Notes: a model not told the origin generated them from the sequence alone. 8,237 nt of DNA from Rhodospirillales bacterium (GCA_903644035.1 CAHJXG010000361.1:1-8237); one strand, 5' to 3'. Positions 1 through 5,504 are shown, counted from the stretch's first letter. Numbers and translations are program-made.

Positions 1-89
1 CTGCGACCGTGACCTGGTTGTTGCCGACATGGGCAGAGATGATCTTCGCCCGTCAGCCTCAGAACGTCCATGTCCGATGCGCCCGCCAT
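1..89 (-). pseudogene. MucR/Ros-family transcriptional regulator, N-terminal part, frameshifted and cut by the window edge
   Basis: Reading the minus strand from an ATG at 89-87 gives MAGASDMDVLRLTGE. After a one-base change of frame near position 44 it continues as IISAHVGNNQVTVA to the window edge. Joined, this matches the start of alphaproteobacterial MucR/Ros regulators (a 'LLRLTAEIVSAYVSNN' type N-terminus), zinc-finger DNA-binding proteins that control exopolysaccharide, motility and plasmid functions. The second segment has no start codon of its own: its frame reaches a stop (TGA, 55-53) only four codons upstream of the first Ile. So either one extra base (C on the plus strand at about 44) has broken the gene or there is a sequencing error. 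The zinc finger would lie outside the window. It is divergent from the integrase, with the 36-bp palindrome between them. Family assignment rests on about 29 residues recognised by eye. Confidence 0.6.
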
Positions 90-174
90 GCTGGCCCCTC
101 CCGTCGCGGCACCCTGTCACACGCGCCCGTGTCGTTCCAACGGCGCCATTCCGCACCGCGCCCGCTGGCCACCG

Positions 175-210
175 ATCAGCACGTGATCATCCGGTGTATC
201 ACGTGCTGAT
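175..210. repeat. 36-bp interrupted palindrome upstream of the integrase (13-bp perfect arms)
   Basis: The left arm ATCAGCACGTGAT (175-187) and right arm ATCACGTGCTGAT (198-210) are perfect reverse complements. They are separated by a 10-bp spacer whose central CCGG (191-194) is also symmetric, so 30 of 36 bases obey the symmetry. The right arm ends 28 bp before the integrase ATG. The size and geometry (13-10-13) resemble tyrosine-recombinase core sites such as loxP (13-8-13), or the operator of a dimeric repressor. It is not followed by a T-tract, so it does not look like a terminator. It may be the integrase's own crossover site or an autoregulatory operator in the mucR-like/integrase divergent region. 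The symmetry is certain and the function is inferred. Confidence 0.8.
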
Positions 211-238
211 TGCTGGCACTGGTGCTAGGGTCCCGGCC

Positions 239-1204
239 ATGACCGACGCCGCCCTTCCCGCTCCCGCCACCCGCCTCGGCCAGCTCGCCAGCCTCGCCGC
301 CCTGGGGGTGATCCCCGAGGAAGAAGTCTGGCTCGCCAACCAGAAGAACCCCCGCACCCGCCGCGTCTACCAGCAGGACGTGGCGCACTTCATGCGCACC
401 CTTGGCCTCACCAGCCCCGAGCAACTCCGCCAGGTGGACCATCGCGCGGTGATCGCGTGGGAGCGCATTATGCGCGAGCAGGACGGCGCCGCGGCCTCGA
501 CGGTGCGGCGCCGGCTGGCGGCGCTGTCCAGCCTATTCAAGCACCTGGTCCGGCATGGGGCGGCCAACCGCAATCCAGTTGTGGACGTGCAGCGGCCCAC
601 GATCAACCGTGAGGAAAGCAGCACCGCCGCCTTCTCCAAAGCACAGGCTCGCCGGTTGCTGGATACGCCCCCCGCCGACACGGTTGCCGGGTTGCGCGAT
701 CGCGCCATCCTGGCCGTGCGCTTACAAGTGGGATTGCGCCGCGCCGAGATTGCCGCCTTGAAGGTGGACGACCTGCATCAGAACCGAGGCTTCGACGCGC
801 TGCGCCTGACCCGCAAAGGCGGTCGGCGCGATGCTCTCGCCATCAATCCCCAGGCGGCTACCCGCATACGTGCCTATCTCGACCAGGCCGGGCACGGGGC
901 CGAGCACGACGCGCCGCTGTTCCGGCCGCTGCGCGGCAACCGCAAGCCGCACGACCCGGCGGGCCGGCTCGATCCGGACACGATCGACCGGCTGGTCCGC
1001 AAATATGCCGCCGGCATCGGCCTCGCGTGCGGCTACTCGGCGCATTCCATGCGGGCGACGTTCATCATCACGGCGCTGGAGAACGGGGCGCAATTGGAGG
1101 ACGTGCAGAAGGCGGCCGGGCATCGCGATCCGTCTACCACCAAGCTCTACAACCGCCGGGGTTACAATCCCGAGAAAGCAGCGAGCTTCTTTGCCACTTA
1201 CTGA
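239..1204 (+). CDS. Tyrosine recombinase / phage-type integrase (XerC/D-like)
   Basis: This 321-residue site-specific recombinase would cut and rejoin DNA through a 3'-phosphotyrosine intermediate. An N-terminal SAM-like core-binding domain (about residues 25-118) contains NPRTRRVYQQDV and a basic helix TVRRRLAALSSLFKHLV. The catalytic domain (about 130-321) keeps the full set: Arg167 in GLRRAEI, Lys193 in TRKGG, His269-x-x-Arg272 in SAHSMR, His295 in AGHRDPS and the nucleophile Tyr304 in KLYNRR. An in-frame start at 29 is possible, but its extra 70 residues are low-complexity and cross the palindrome. The ATG at 239 has an AGGG eight bases upstream and begins a sensible protein. Length and motifs fit XerC/D-like integrases of alphaproteobacterial plasmids and islands. 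Its stop overlaps the stop of the convergent CD-NTase gene by 7 bp. It could mobilise the adjacent defence block or resolve replicon dimers. Confidence 0.92.
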   Translation: MTDAALPAPATRLGQLASLAALGVIPEEEVWLANQKNPRTRRVYQQDVAHFMRTLGLTSPEQLRQVDHRAVIAWERIMREQDGAAASTVRRRLAALSSLFKHLVRHGAANRNPVVDVQRPTINREESSTAAFSKAQARRLLDTPPADTVAGLRDRAILAVRLQVGLRRAEIAALKVDDLHQNRGFDALRLTRKGGRRDALAINPQAATRIRAYLDQAGHGAEHDAPLFRPLRGNRKPHDPAGRLDPDTIDRLVRKYAAGIGLACGYSAHSMRATFIITALENGAQLEDVQKAAGHRDPSTTKLYNRRGYNPEKAASFFATY

Positions 1205-2331
1205 GGCGCAGCAGGGATATAAACTGATGATACAGCTGCGCGATCGTCTGATAGACTATATCGAGGCGTGAGAGGAGACCTCTGCTCCTTTGCCACATTA
1301 AGGAGCAGATCATCCAATTCAATCGAGAGGTTCGTTACAGCCGCCACCTTCTCGGGTGTGTTCAGCACCTTACGAGACCCATCCGGAACCACCAAGCTTT
1401 TCGCGTATTCCTTATTGTGATGAAGATAATCAAAAAACCGTTGGGCCTCTGCCAGTATTGCTAACTCATACACACACCCGGCGCGGAGAACGTTCTGGTC
1501 CGCGTGATACATAAGGGCGGCAATGTCGAAACTAGGCAGCGCAATGTCCTTCTCAGCGTCGCTGCGAACGTTCTTGCAGAGACGGATCGCCTTCTTCAAT
1601 CCTCCAGCTACGCTAATGTCGCGATCAGTGAGACGTTTGATGTGCAGGAAAGGAAGGTTGGCAATGGTCGTCGGGACCTTCTTGTCTAGGATCGTCACCC
1701 CGCGATCGTGCTCTTGTTCGGATTGCTGATAATCGGTGCAATCATGCCAATGAGACACGACGACATCGACCGGTCGCGCCAGTGAGCCGCCGGAGATGTT
1801 GATAGCCTTGCCGCCCGTGCAGTCCACATCCGCCGCCGGGTATTTGGCTTTGAGAATCTTCTCAGCCTCTTTCCGGAGAGAGGTAAGAACCCCGAGTGAC
1901 GTTTGGCTTGTGGGGCTTGTGTAAAGACCTCTCCTGCTCCATGCCCCCGCCGCATCATAGGTGCGGAAGCTCGTATCCAAATTCAGTAGGTCAACATCGC
2001 TCACCCCACGAATATGCACATTGAGTGGCACCGATCCCTGCAAACGAAAATCGACGGAGTAGCCTCCGCCGCTTAAGCCTTGATTCAGTTGAGCACCAAC
2101 ACGACGAGCGGTTTCTAAGCTGATCCTTGTGTAATCAGGTCCAACTTCTTGCATTGAACCAATCGCATATCGCGTGAAGGGCTTATTGCCCTGCCGCTTC
2201 TCCCAACTCTCTGTCATCAAGCTTTTGGCAAGCACCTCCCGTTGCGAATCCATCGCCATACGGTTGAGGTGGTCGGTTCCCTTACGACGGGTTTCAAGCT
2301 GCCTGAGGCGGATGTTGATATCACGTGCCAT
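1198..2331 (-). CDS. CBASS CD-NTase (cGAS/DncV-like nucleotidyltransferase, SMODS family)
   Basis: This is the predicted signal-producing enzyme of a CBASS anti-phage system. It would join nucleotides into a cyclic di- or trinucleotide after infection, in the cytoplasm. In the 377-residue protein the Pol-beta-type active site is visible: Gly99-Ser100, then 11 residues, then Asp112-x-Asp114 (QGS...SDVDLLNLD), with the third acidic residue probably Asp189 in RPVDVVVSHW. The C-terminal half is helical (ADQNVLRAG...AILAEAQRFFDYL), as in CD-NTases with the OAS1-like C-terminal lobe. The length is typical for the family. Its ATG shares one base with the stop of the upstream effector gene (TGATG at 2333-2329), so the two are probably translationally coupled. 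No Cap2/Cap3 (E1/E2/JAB) or HORMA/TRIP13 genes are present, so this is a minimal type I layout. Base composition is more A/T-rich than the neighbouring integrase, suggesting separate acquisition. The nucleotide product cannot be told from sequence alone. Confidence 0.88.
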   Translation of the reverse strand: MARDINIRLRQLETRRKGTDHLNRMAMDSQREVLAKSLMTESWEKRQGNKPFTRYAIGSMQEVGPDYTRISLETARRVGAQLNQGLSGGGYSVDFRLQGSVPLNVHIRGVSDVDLLNLDTSFRTYDAAGAWSRRGLYTSPTSQTSLGVLTSLRKEAEKILKAKYPAADVDCTGGKAINISGGSLARPVDVVVSHWHDCTDYQQSEQEHDRGVTILDKKVPTTIANLPFLHIKRLTDRDISVAGGLKKAIRLCKNVRSDAEKDIALPSFDIAALMYHADQNVLRAGCVYELAILAEAQRFFDYLHHNKEYAKSLVVPDGSRKVLNTPEKVAAVTNLSIELDDLLLNVAKEQRSPLTPRYSLSDDRAAVSSVYIPAAPQ

Positions 2332-2960
2332 CAGACTCTCGTCAGCTTCATCGTACCAAAGGTATATCGACCATGCCCATTGAAGTACTCGCCTTGGGCG
2401 CCCGTGAGCTGCTTGTTAAATACGAGCTCCGAAAAGCCGAGATGGCCTGCCAGATCGGCTTCGGCTCCGATGCCTGGATTGTTCCGATAGTGGTAGAGCA
2501 AACGATACCCATCAATCTCGTCATGCAAGATCGCCGCAGAGATGCTATCAGATGAGGACTTCTGAGTCGCCAGATGCACTCGTATGCGATCCCAAGTCTG
2601 GGCGATTGTCACCTTGCCATTCCACACGTATCCCTTCGATTTATCTGAGTTGATAGTCTGACCTTCACAGCGCCACTCACCGCTGAGGTCCGGAACCTTT
2701 AGTGCGGCTGATAGCTTGGGCCATTTCCAGATGTAGCGATCAAATAGCCAATAAATGCCAAGGAACACCGTTCCTGCACCAAAAAACGATAGTACCACTG
2801 GAGGTAGATTGACCGGGAGGCCGTAATTTTTGGCAATGTCAACAGCTGATAGCAAGAACAACACAACCACACTGGAAATCGAAGCGGCAGCGATGCTGAT
2901 ATAGCGACCGACTTTCGACCGGTTCATGCCTCCCATCAATGCATATTCGTGTTCCATCAT
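2331..2960 (-). CDS. cap15: Cap15-type CBASS effector (two TM segments plus beta-barrel sensor)
   Basis: This is the predicted membrane effector of the CBASS operon. Cap15 proteins bind the cyclic nucleotide made by the partner CD-NTase through a C-terminal beta-barrel, then oligomerise in the inner membrane and disrupt it. The 209-residue protein has two hydrophobic helices (about 20-40, ISIAAASISSVVVLFLLSAV, and about 51-75, with FFGAGTVFLGIYWLF). A strand-rich domain follows from about 91 to 209, opening with PDLSGEWRCEG and closing with GEYFNGHGRYTFGTMKLTRV. This matches the S-2TMBeta/Cap15 family layout and length. The first two codons are both ATG, with GAGG adjacent to them (2961-2964). 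A later ATG (residue 12) is preceded by GGGAGG but only one base away, so the exact start is uncertain. It precedes the CD-NTase gene with a one-base overlap. Assignment is by architecture, motif pattern and gene pairing. Confidence 0.8.
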   Translation of the reverse strand: MMEHEYALMGGMNRSKVGRYISIAAASISSVVVLFLLSAVDIAKNYGLPVNLPPVVLSFFGAGTVFLGIYWLFDRYIWKWPKLSAALKVPDLSGEWRCEGQTINSDKSKGYVWNGKVTIAQTWDRIRVHLATQKSSSDSISAAILHDEIDGYRLLYHYRNNPGIGAEADLAGHLGFSELVFNKQLTGAQGEYFNGHGRYTFGTMKLTRV

Positions 2961-3052
2961 CCTCGACGGTCGCCAAGACCAGTTTGCATTAGCACCAAAT
3001 CACGTGGGAGCGGTGCACCCTACTTACAACCTGCTCGGACAACGAAATTAGA
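2961..3052. promoter_or_regulatory. Divergent spacer between cap15 and the small C4 ORF, with an ATCACGTG site
   Basis: These 92 bp separate the divergent starts of the cap15/CD-NTase operon (minus) and the 51-residue ORF (plus), so promoters for both would be expected here. I cannot pick out a convincing -35/-10 pair on either strand. The octamer ATCACGTG occurs at 2999-3006, the same octamer that forms part of each arm of the 36-bp palindrome near the integrase. A regulatory role is inferred from position only. Confidence 0.3.
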
Positions 3053-3208
3053 ATGTCTGAGGTGAAGGATAACCGTCTCGGTGTGAGGCCGCTATCTCAA
3101 CTTAGGTGCCGGAAATGTTTGACCAATTGGTGGCGCTTGATCGCCGAGCCGGCGTGTCCGTTGTGCGCGAACAGCGCTGTCAGCGCTGTCAGCGCTATCT
3201 GCGTGTAG
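3053..3208 (+). CDS. Small C-x2-C...C-x2-C (zinc-ribbon-like) protein of unknown function
   Basis: A 51-residue open frame runs from an ATG at 3053 to a TAG at 3206-3208. It contains two CxxC knuckles, Cys19-Arg-Lys-Cys22 and Cys35-Pro-Leu-Cys38, separated by 12 residues that include an Asn-Trp-Trp. That spacing and the CPLC turn are typical of small zinc ribbons. The C-terminus is a short Ala-Val-Ser repeat encoded by a 9-bp tandem repeat and ends Ile-Cys-Val. The open frame extends upstream only to a TAG at 2990-2992, with no other ATG, GTG or TTG, so the ATG at 3053 is the only usual start. No clear Shine-Dalgarno sequence precedes it. It lies in an otherwise empty gap between two Cap15-like genes, on the opposite strand. 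It may be a nucleic-acid or protein-binding accessory protein, or the remnant of a longer one. Without homologues its expression is unproven. Confidence 0.45.
   Translation: MSEVKDNRLGVRPLSQLRCRKCLTNWWRLIAEPACPLCANSAVSAVSAICV
3172..3198. repeat. Three tandem copies of a 9-bp unit
   Basis: CAGCGCTGT occurs at 3172-3180 and 3181-3189, followed by CAGCGCTAT at 3190-3198 with one change. Because the unit is a multiple of three it keeps the frame of the small C4 ORF and encodes an Ala-Val-Ser repeat at its C-terminus. Each unit contains the 6-bp palindrome AGCGCT. Slipped-strand copying is the simplest origin. Confidence 0.9.
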
Positions 3209-3266
3209 ATGCGGGTTGGGGGCGTCAAAGATGATAGCCTTGCTCAGGGCAAGATCCATTTGTCAC

Positions 3267-3872
3267 TTACTTCCATAATGCCCACCAAGGATGACGATGA
3301 TGCTGCTCTAAATAGAGCTTGCCTATCCCCCGCTGCTCAGTGAAGTAGTCGCCGTGCAGCGTCGGCGATCCGGATATCTCCACTCGCAAGACCGCCAGAC
3401 CTCGATATCGGTCGCCAGCGCCGGCGACGCCCTCTTTCCGTTCGTTGAGGAAAACATAGTAGAGCCTGTCACGATTGATCCCGCTATCGCGTTCCGCATG
3501 GACCACCAGGGTCCGGGAGGTTGACTCATCACTATCTAGGATGAGTACGATCCGCAAGAACGTATGATTCACAGTGAGGCGGACCGTCCGGCTTCCTTTG
3601 CCCTTCAGACCCTCGTATTGAAGTTCGCCGTGCCATTCACCACCGAGGTATGGAAAAGTGACCCGTTGTAGACTGGGCAGCCAGCGCCAGGCCGCGTAAG
3701 GCGCTGTCATGAGGATCATTGCCGCTGTGGAGGACCAACGCATGATCCATTTGGCGTCGTTCAGGGCGTCCCCTGTGCCAACTGCGCCTGCGTACAACGC
3801 TGCTAACACCACGAAGGCGATACATACGAAAACTGCGCGAGCGAACCATCTGATGGGTAGGAGGTGCAGCAT
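3267..3872 (-). CDS. Second Cap15-like protein (two TM segments plus beta-strand-rich domain)
   Basis: This is a predicted inner-membrane protein of 201 residues with the same architecture as the Cap15 effector downstream. There are two hydrophobic helices (about 9-31, ARAVFVCIAFVVLAALYAGA, and about 42-62, with STAAMILMTAPYAAW). A strand-rich region of about 75-190 follows, beginning FPYLGGEWHGEL and ending LHGDYFTEQRGIGKLYLEQ. The paired G-E-W near the barrel start and the G-x-Y-F ... G-x-G/R ... L closing pattern are shared with the first effector, although overall identity looks low. No nucleotidyltransferase is attached to it: the next minus-strand gene, after about 306 bp, is the first Cap15. 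It may be a second effector fed by the same CD-NTase, a regulator or heteromeric partner of Cap15, or the survivor of another CBASS locus. The ATG at 3872-3870 has no strong Shine-Dalgarno but is the only start that keeps the first TM helix with a charged, short N-terminus. Confidence 0.65.
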   Translation of the reverse strand: MLHLLPIRWFARAVFVCIAFVVLAALYAGAVGTGDALNDAKWIMRWSSTAAMILMTAPYAAWRWLPSLQRVTFPYLGGEWHGELQYEGLKGKGSRTVRLTVNHTFLRIVLILDSDESTSRTLVVHAERDSGINRDRLYYVFLNERKEGVAGAGDRYRGLAVLRVEISGSPTLHGDYFTEQRGIGKLYLEQHHRHPWWALWK

Positions 3873-3924
3873 GAGTCCGGTGAGCGACGGCCGTGCTAAA
3901 GCAGCAGCAGGGCTTGATGGATAA
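3871..3924 (+). CDS. Possible 17-codon leader ORF with a strong Shine-Dalgarno
   Basis: GGAGG at 3860-3864, six bases before an ATG at 3871, is the best ribosome-binding site on the plus strand in this part of the window. The frame it opens runs only 17 codons (MSPVSDGRAKAAAGLDG) to a TAA at 3922-3924, which overlaps the ATG of the DAC-like gene at 3917-3919. This could be a leader that couples translation into the downstream gene. It could also be the original N-terminus of that gene, now out of frame by one base. The site also encodes the N-terminus of the divergent Cap15-like protein, so chance is possible. Confidence 0.25.
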   Translation: MSPVSDGRAKAAAGLDG

Positions 3925-4396
3925 AACGGATCGTATCTTCGCCAGGGTCGCCGAGCGGCAAACCGGACGCGGTCCTACGATCGCCTGTCTCTACACAGGT
4001 GCAGACCGGCCGTCGAGTTGCGCGGCCATGTTGCGGTTCCCTGAGCCGGAGACTGGGCAGGAGCTCGATGATTCGTTTGTCGATCACCTATCGGCGGCGC
4101 TCGCACTGAACGACGCGGTGCACGATGGTGCCGTAATGCTTGGCCGAACGTCAGCACTAGAGCAATACAGGATCTGTGGTTGGTCATATCGGCTCTTTCC
4201 TCCTCCCACGGCGACGGAAGAGGAGCCAAACCGCGGCTCCGCCTTCAACAGCTGCCTAGCTATGTCTGTGGTGGCCAGTATCGATCGGACTTACTTGGTC
4301 AGCTTGGGAAGGGTTTATCGTTTTAAGGGCGGAATTCTAGCCAAGCTGCTGCACCATACAGCACCTCTCCACCAGAAAACGCGCGCATGTAGGTGA
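3917..4396 (+). CDS. Putative degenerate DAC (DisA_N-like) domain protein, possible nucleotide sensor
   Basis: This protein is 159 residues from the ATG at 3917; a GTG at 3893 would add eight. Residues about 50-140 resemble a diadenylate-cyclase (DisA_N) fold. LSAALALNDAVHDGAVMLG carries the DGA motif (70-72), followed by a two-strand segment with YRICGWSYRLFPP. The order then continues NRGSAFNSCLAMSVVASIDRTYLVSLGRVYRFKGG. In active DisA this last part is G-x-R-H-R-x-A, then a helix, then a V-S-E strand. Here the RHR triplet is replaced by AFN, so cyclase activity is unlikely. Known families of DAC-derived predicted sensor domains with lost catalytic residues give a model: binding, not making, a nucleotide signal. 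It diverges from the second Cap15-like gene with under 50 bp between starts. Codon use matches the A/T-richer defence block. The alignment is by eye and the divergence is large, so fold assignment is tentative; the gene itself is more likely than its function. Confidence 0.5.
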   Translation: MDKTDRIFARVAERQTGRGPTIACLYTGADRPSSCAAMLRFPEPETGQELDDSFVDHLSAALALNDAVHDGAVMLGRTSALEQYRICGWSYRLFPPPTATEEEPNRGSAFNSCLAMSVVASIDRTYLVSLGRVYRFKGGILAKLLHHTAPLHQKTRACR

Positions 4397-4570
4397 CGCC
4401 GAAAGTCTCAAGGGTCACGCATGCTGGGTGTATGAGTCTGAAACGGACGTTTCGGATCATAACACCCCAAGCTATCTGGCCGCATGGGCGTGATTCAAGG
4501 CCAGCAGGCGCGGCTGACGACAAGCCGGGACTGAACAGCTCAATCGTCTCACGTCGTCTCCTGCCAGGGC
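4397..4570. other. Short convergent spacer, nothing recognised
   Basis: These 174 bp separate the end of the DAC-like gene from the end of the convergent vapC gene. I see no convincing hairpin with a T-tract, promoter or repeat. The composition shifts from the A/T-richer defence block to GC-rich sequence here, so this is a plausible right boundary for the acquired segment. Confidence 0.4.
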
Positions 4571-4981
4571 CTACCCCTCCTGATGTGCCGATTGAACATC
4601 GGTCTTGCTGAAGTCGTCGCCCTTGAACAGCAGGGCCGTCCGGTAGGTCTTGGCCACCGCGTAAGCGAAGCAGTCCCCCATGTTGAGCTGGGCGGGATGG
4701 CCGCGTCCCTTGCCGTAGCGCGAGAAGGCGTCCAGCGCCGCCTCCGCCTCCCTGGCCGTGATCGAGACGATCCGCACGCCGGCCATGGCCAGGAACTCCT
4801 CCACATCGGCCTGCGCCTCCGCCACGCTCGCGTGCCGCTTGCGGCATACACCTAGCGTCGCCTCGAACATTGCAACCGCCGACGTGATCGGAGCGCGCGC
4901 GGCGTCCAGGGTATTCGCCAACCCGTCCGCATCCGGCTCCCTTGTCAGCACGGCCACGATGACAGACGCATCGACGAACAT
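4571..4981 (-). CDS. vapC: VapC-family PIN-domain ribonuclease toxin
   Basis: This is the toxin of a type II toxin-antitoxin pair: a PIN-domain, Mg-dependent RNase that typically cleaves tRNA or rRNA when freed from its antitoxin. The 136-residue protein has the expected acidic residues: Asp4 in MFVDASVIVAV, Glu40 in AVAMFEATLG, Asp103 in NMGDCFAYA and the Asp122/123 plus Asp128 group in LFKGDDFSKTD. The MGDCFAYAVAK and FKGDDFSKTD blocks are hallmarks of VapC proteins close to the Rv0624 type. The length is typical and nothing appears broken. Its ATG shares one base with the vapB stop (TGATG, 4983-4979), consistent with translational coupling. It is GC-rich like the flanking genes and unlike the CBASS block. 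Likely role: stabilising the replicon or island, or a stress or phage response. Confidence 0.92.
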   Translation of the reverse strand: MFVDASVIVAVLTREPDADGLANTLDAARAPITSAVAMFEATLGVCRKRHASVAEAQADVEEFLAMAGVRIVSITAREAEAALDAFSRYGKGRGHPAQLNMGDCFAYAVAKTYRTALLFKGDDFSKTDVQSAHQEG

Positions 4982-5220
4982 CAGCTCTGGCCGCTGAGCT
5001 CGTCGTAGAAGGCCTTGTCCGCTTCATGTCCGGTCGCGTGACGGGCCAGCACCCGGGCCTGCAGGGGACGCAGCCGTTCCCGAAGCGGCGTCTTGCCGTC
5101 GAGGCAGCGCAGCTCGTTCTCCAACGCGTTCCGCACGGCGTCGGTCTTGCTCATGCGGGTGCGCTCTGCCAGCGTTTGCGCGAGCTGGTTGACCTGTTCG
5201 CTGCGGATGTTGAGAGGCAT
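4981..5220 (-). CDS. vapB: VapB-family antitoxin
   Basis: This 79-residue partner of the VapC toxin would bind and inhibit the PIN domain and repress its own promoter. The N-terminal part (MPLNIRSEQVNQLAQTLAER, then TRMSKTDAVRNALENEL) is a short strand plus helices of the Rv0623/PSK-type antitoxin DNA-binding family. The C-terminal helix ends with HEADKAFYDELSGQS, the part expected to wrap the toxin. AAGGA lies five bases before the ATG (plus-strand TCCTT at 5226-5230), a good ribosome-binding site that fixes the start. It precedes vapC with a one-base overlap. The upstream imperfect inverted repeat at 5231-5268 is a candidate operator. Confidence 0.9.
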   Translation of the reverse strand: MPLNIRSEQVNQLAQTLAERTRMSKTDAVRNALENELRCLDGKTPLRERLRPLQARVLARHATGHEADKAFYDELSGQS

Positions 5221-5230
5221 AGCAATCCTT

Positions 5231-5268
5231 GTGTAGACGCCAACACACTATTGCATGTGCGCCTATAC
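5231..5268. promoter_or_regulatory. Candidate VapB operator: imperfect inverted repeat upstream of vapB
   Basis: GTGTAGACGC (5231-5240) and GCGCCTATAC (5259-5268) are reverse complements at 8 of 10 positions, with an 18-bp spacer. They lie just upstream of the vapB ribosome-binding site, where antitoxin autorepression sites usually sit. The promoter elements between them are not clear. Role inferred from position. Confidence 0.4.
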
Positions 5269-5472
5269 GGCAACTGGGTTGATCCCCTGACCTCCCGTGC
5301 AGCCCGGAACGGGACAACGTGGTCAGTCGTGAGTTCCTACCCATCACATATGGACATCAGCCCGAGGTCGTCCTGGTCCGCAGACCAGAGATCCGCGCAT
5401 CGCCTCGAACAGCCGGCGCTGAACGCCCTCTCTTGCAGAACGTGCAACCCGTTGACGAACAGGGGGCCAAGT

Positions 5473-5504
5473 TCGTGTTCCGCACCGGCCGGTGCGGAAC
5501 GCGA
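5473..5504. repeat. 32-bp near-perfect palindrome
   Basis: The 24 bases at 5477-5500, GTTCCGCACCGG followed by its exact reverse complement CCGGTGCGGAAC, form a perfect palindrome with no spacer. After one mismatched pair (5476/5501), three more pairs (TCG/CGA) extend it to 32 bp. A gapless palindrome of this length with no following T-tract is more like a protein-binding or recombination site, or an old insertion junction, than a terminator. Confidence 0.9.

Noticed and set aside
29..238. Upstream extension of the integrase by 70 residues
   Set aside because: The extra residues are Arg/Pro-rich shadow translation, run through the 36-bp palindrome and antisense to the mucR-like fragment, and are not part of any integrase domain.
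3172..3198. CRISPR-like repeat
   Set aside because: The units are 9 bp and contiguous with no spacers, so this is a simple tandem repeat.
4323..5027. Long minus-strand open frame overlapping vapC
   Set aside because: It is out of frame with the intact VapC protein and is rich in Arg/Gly without any family motif.
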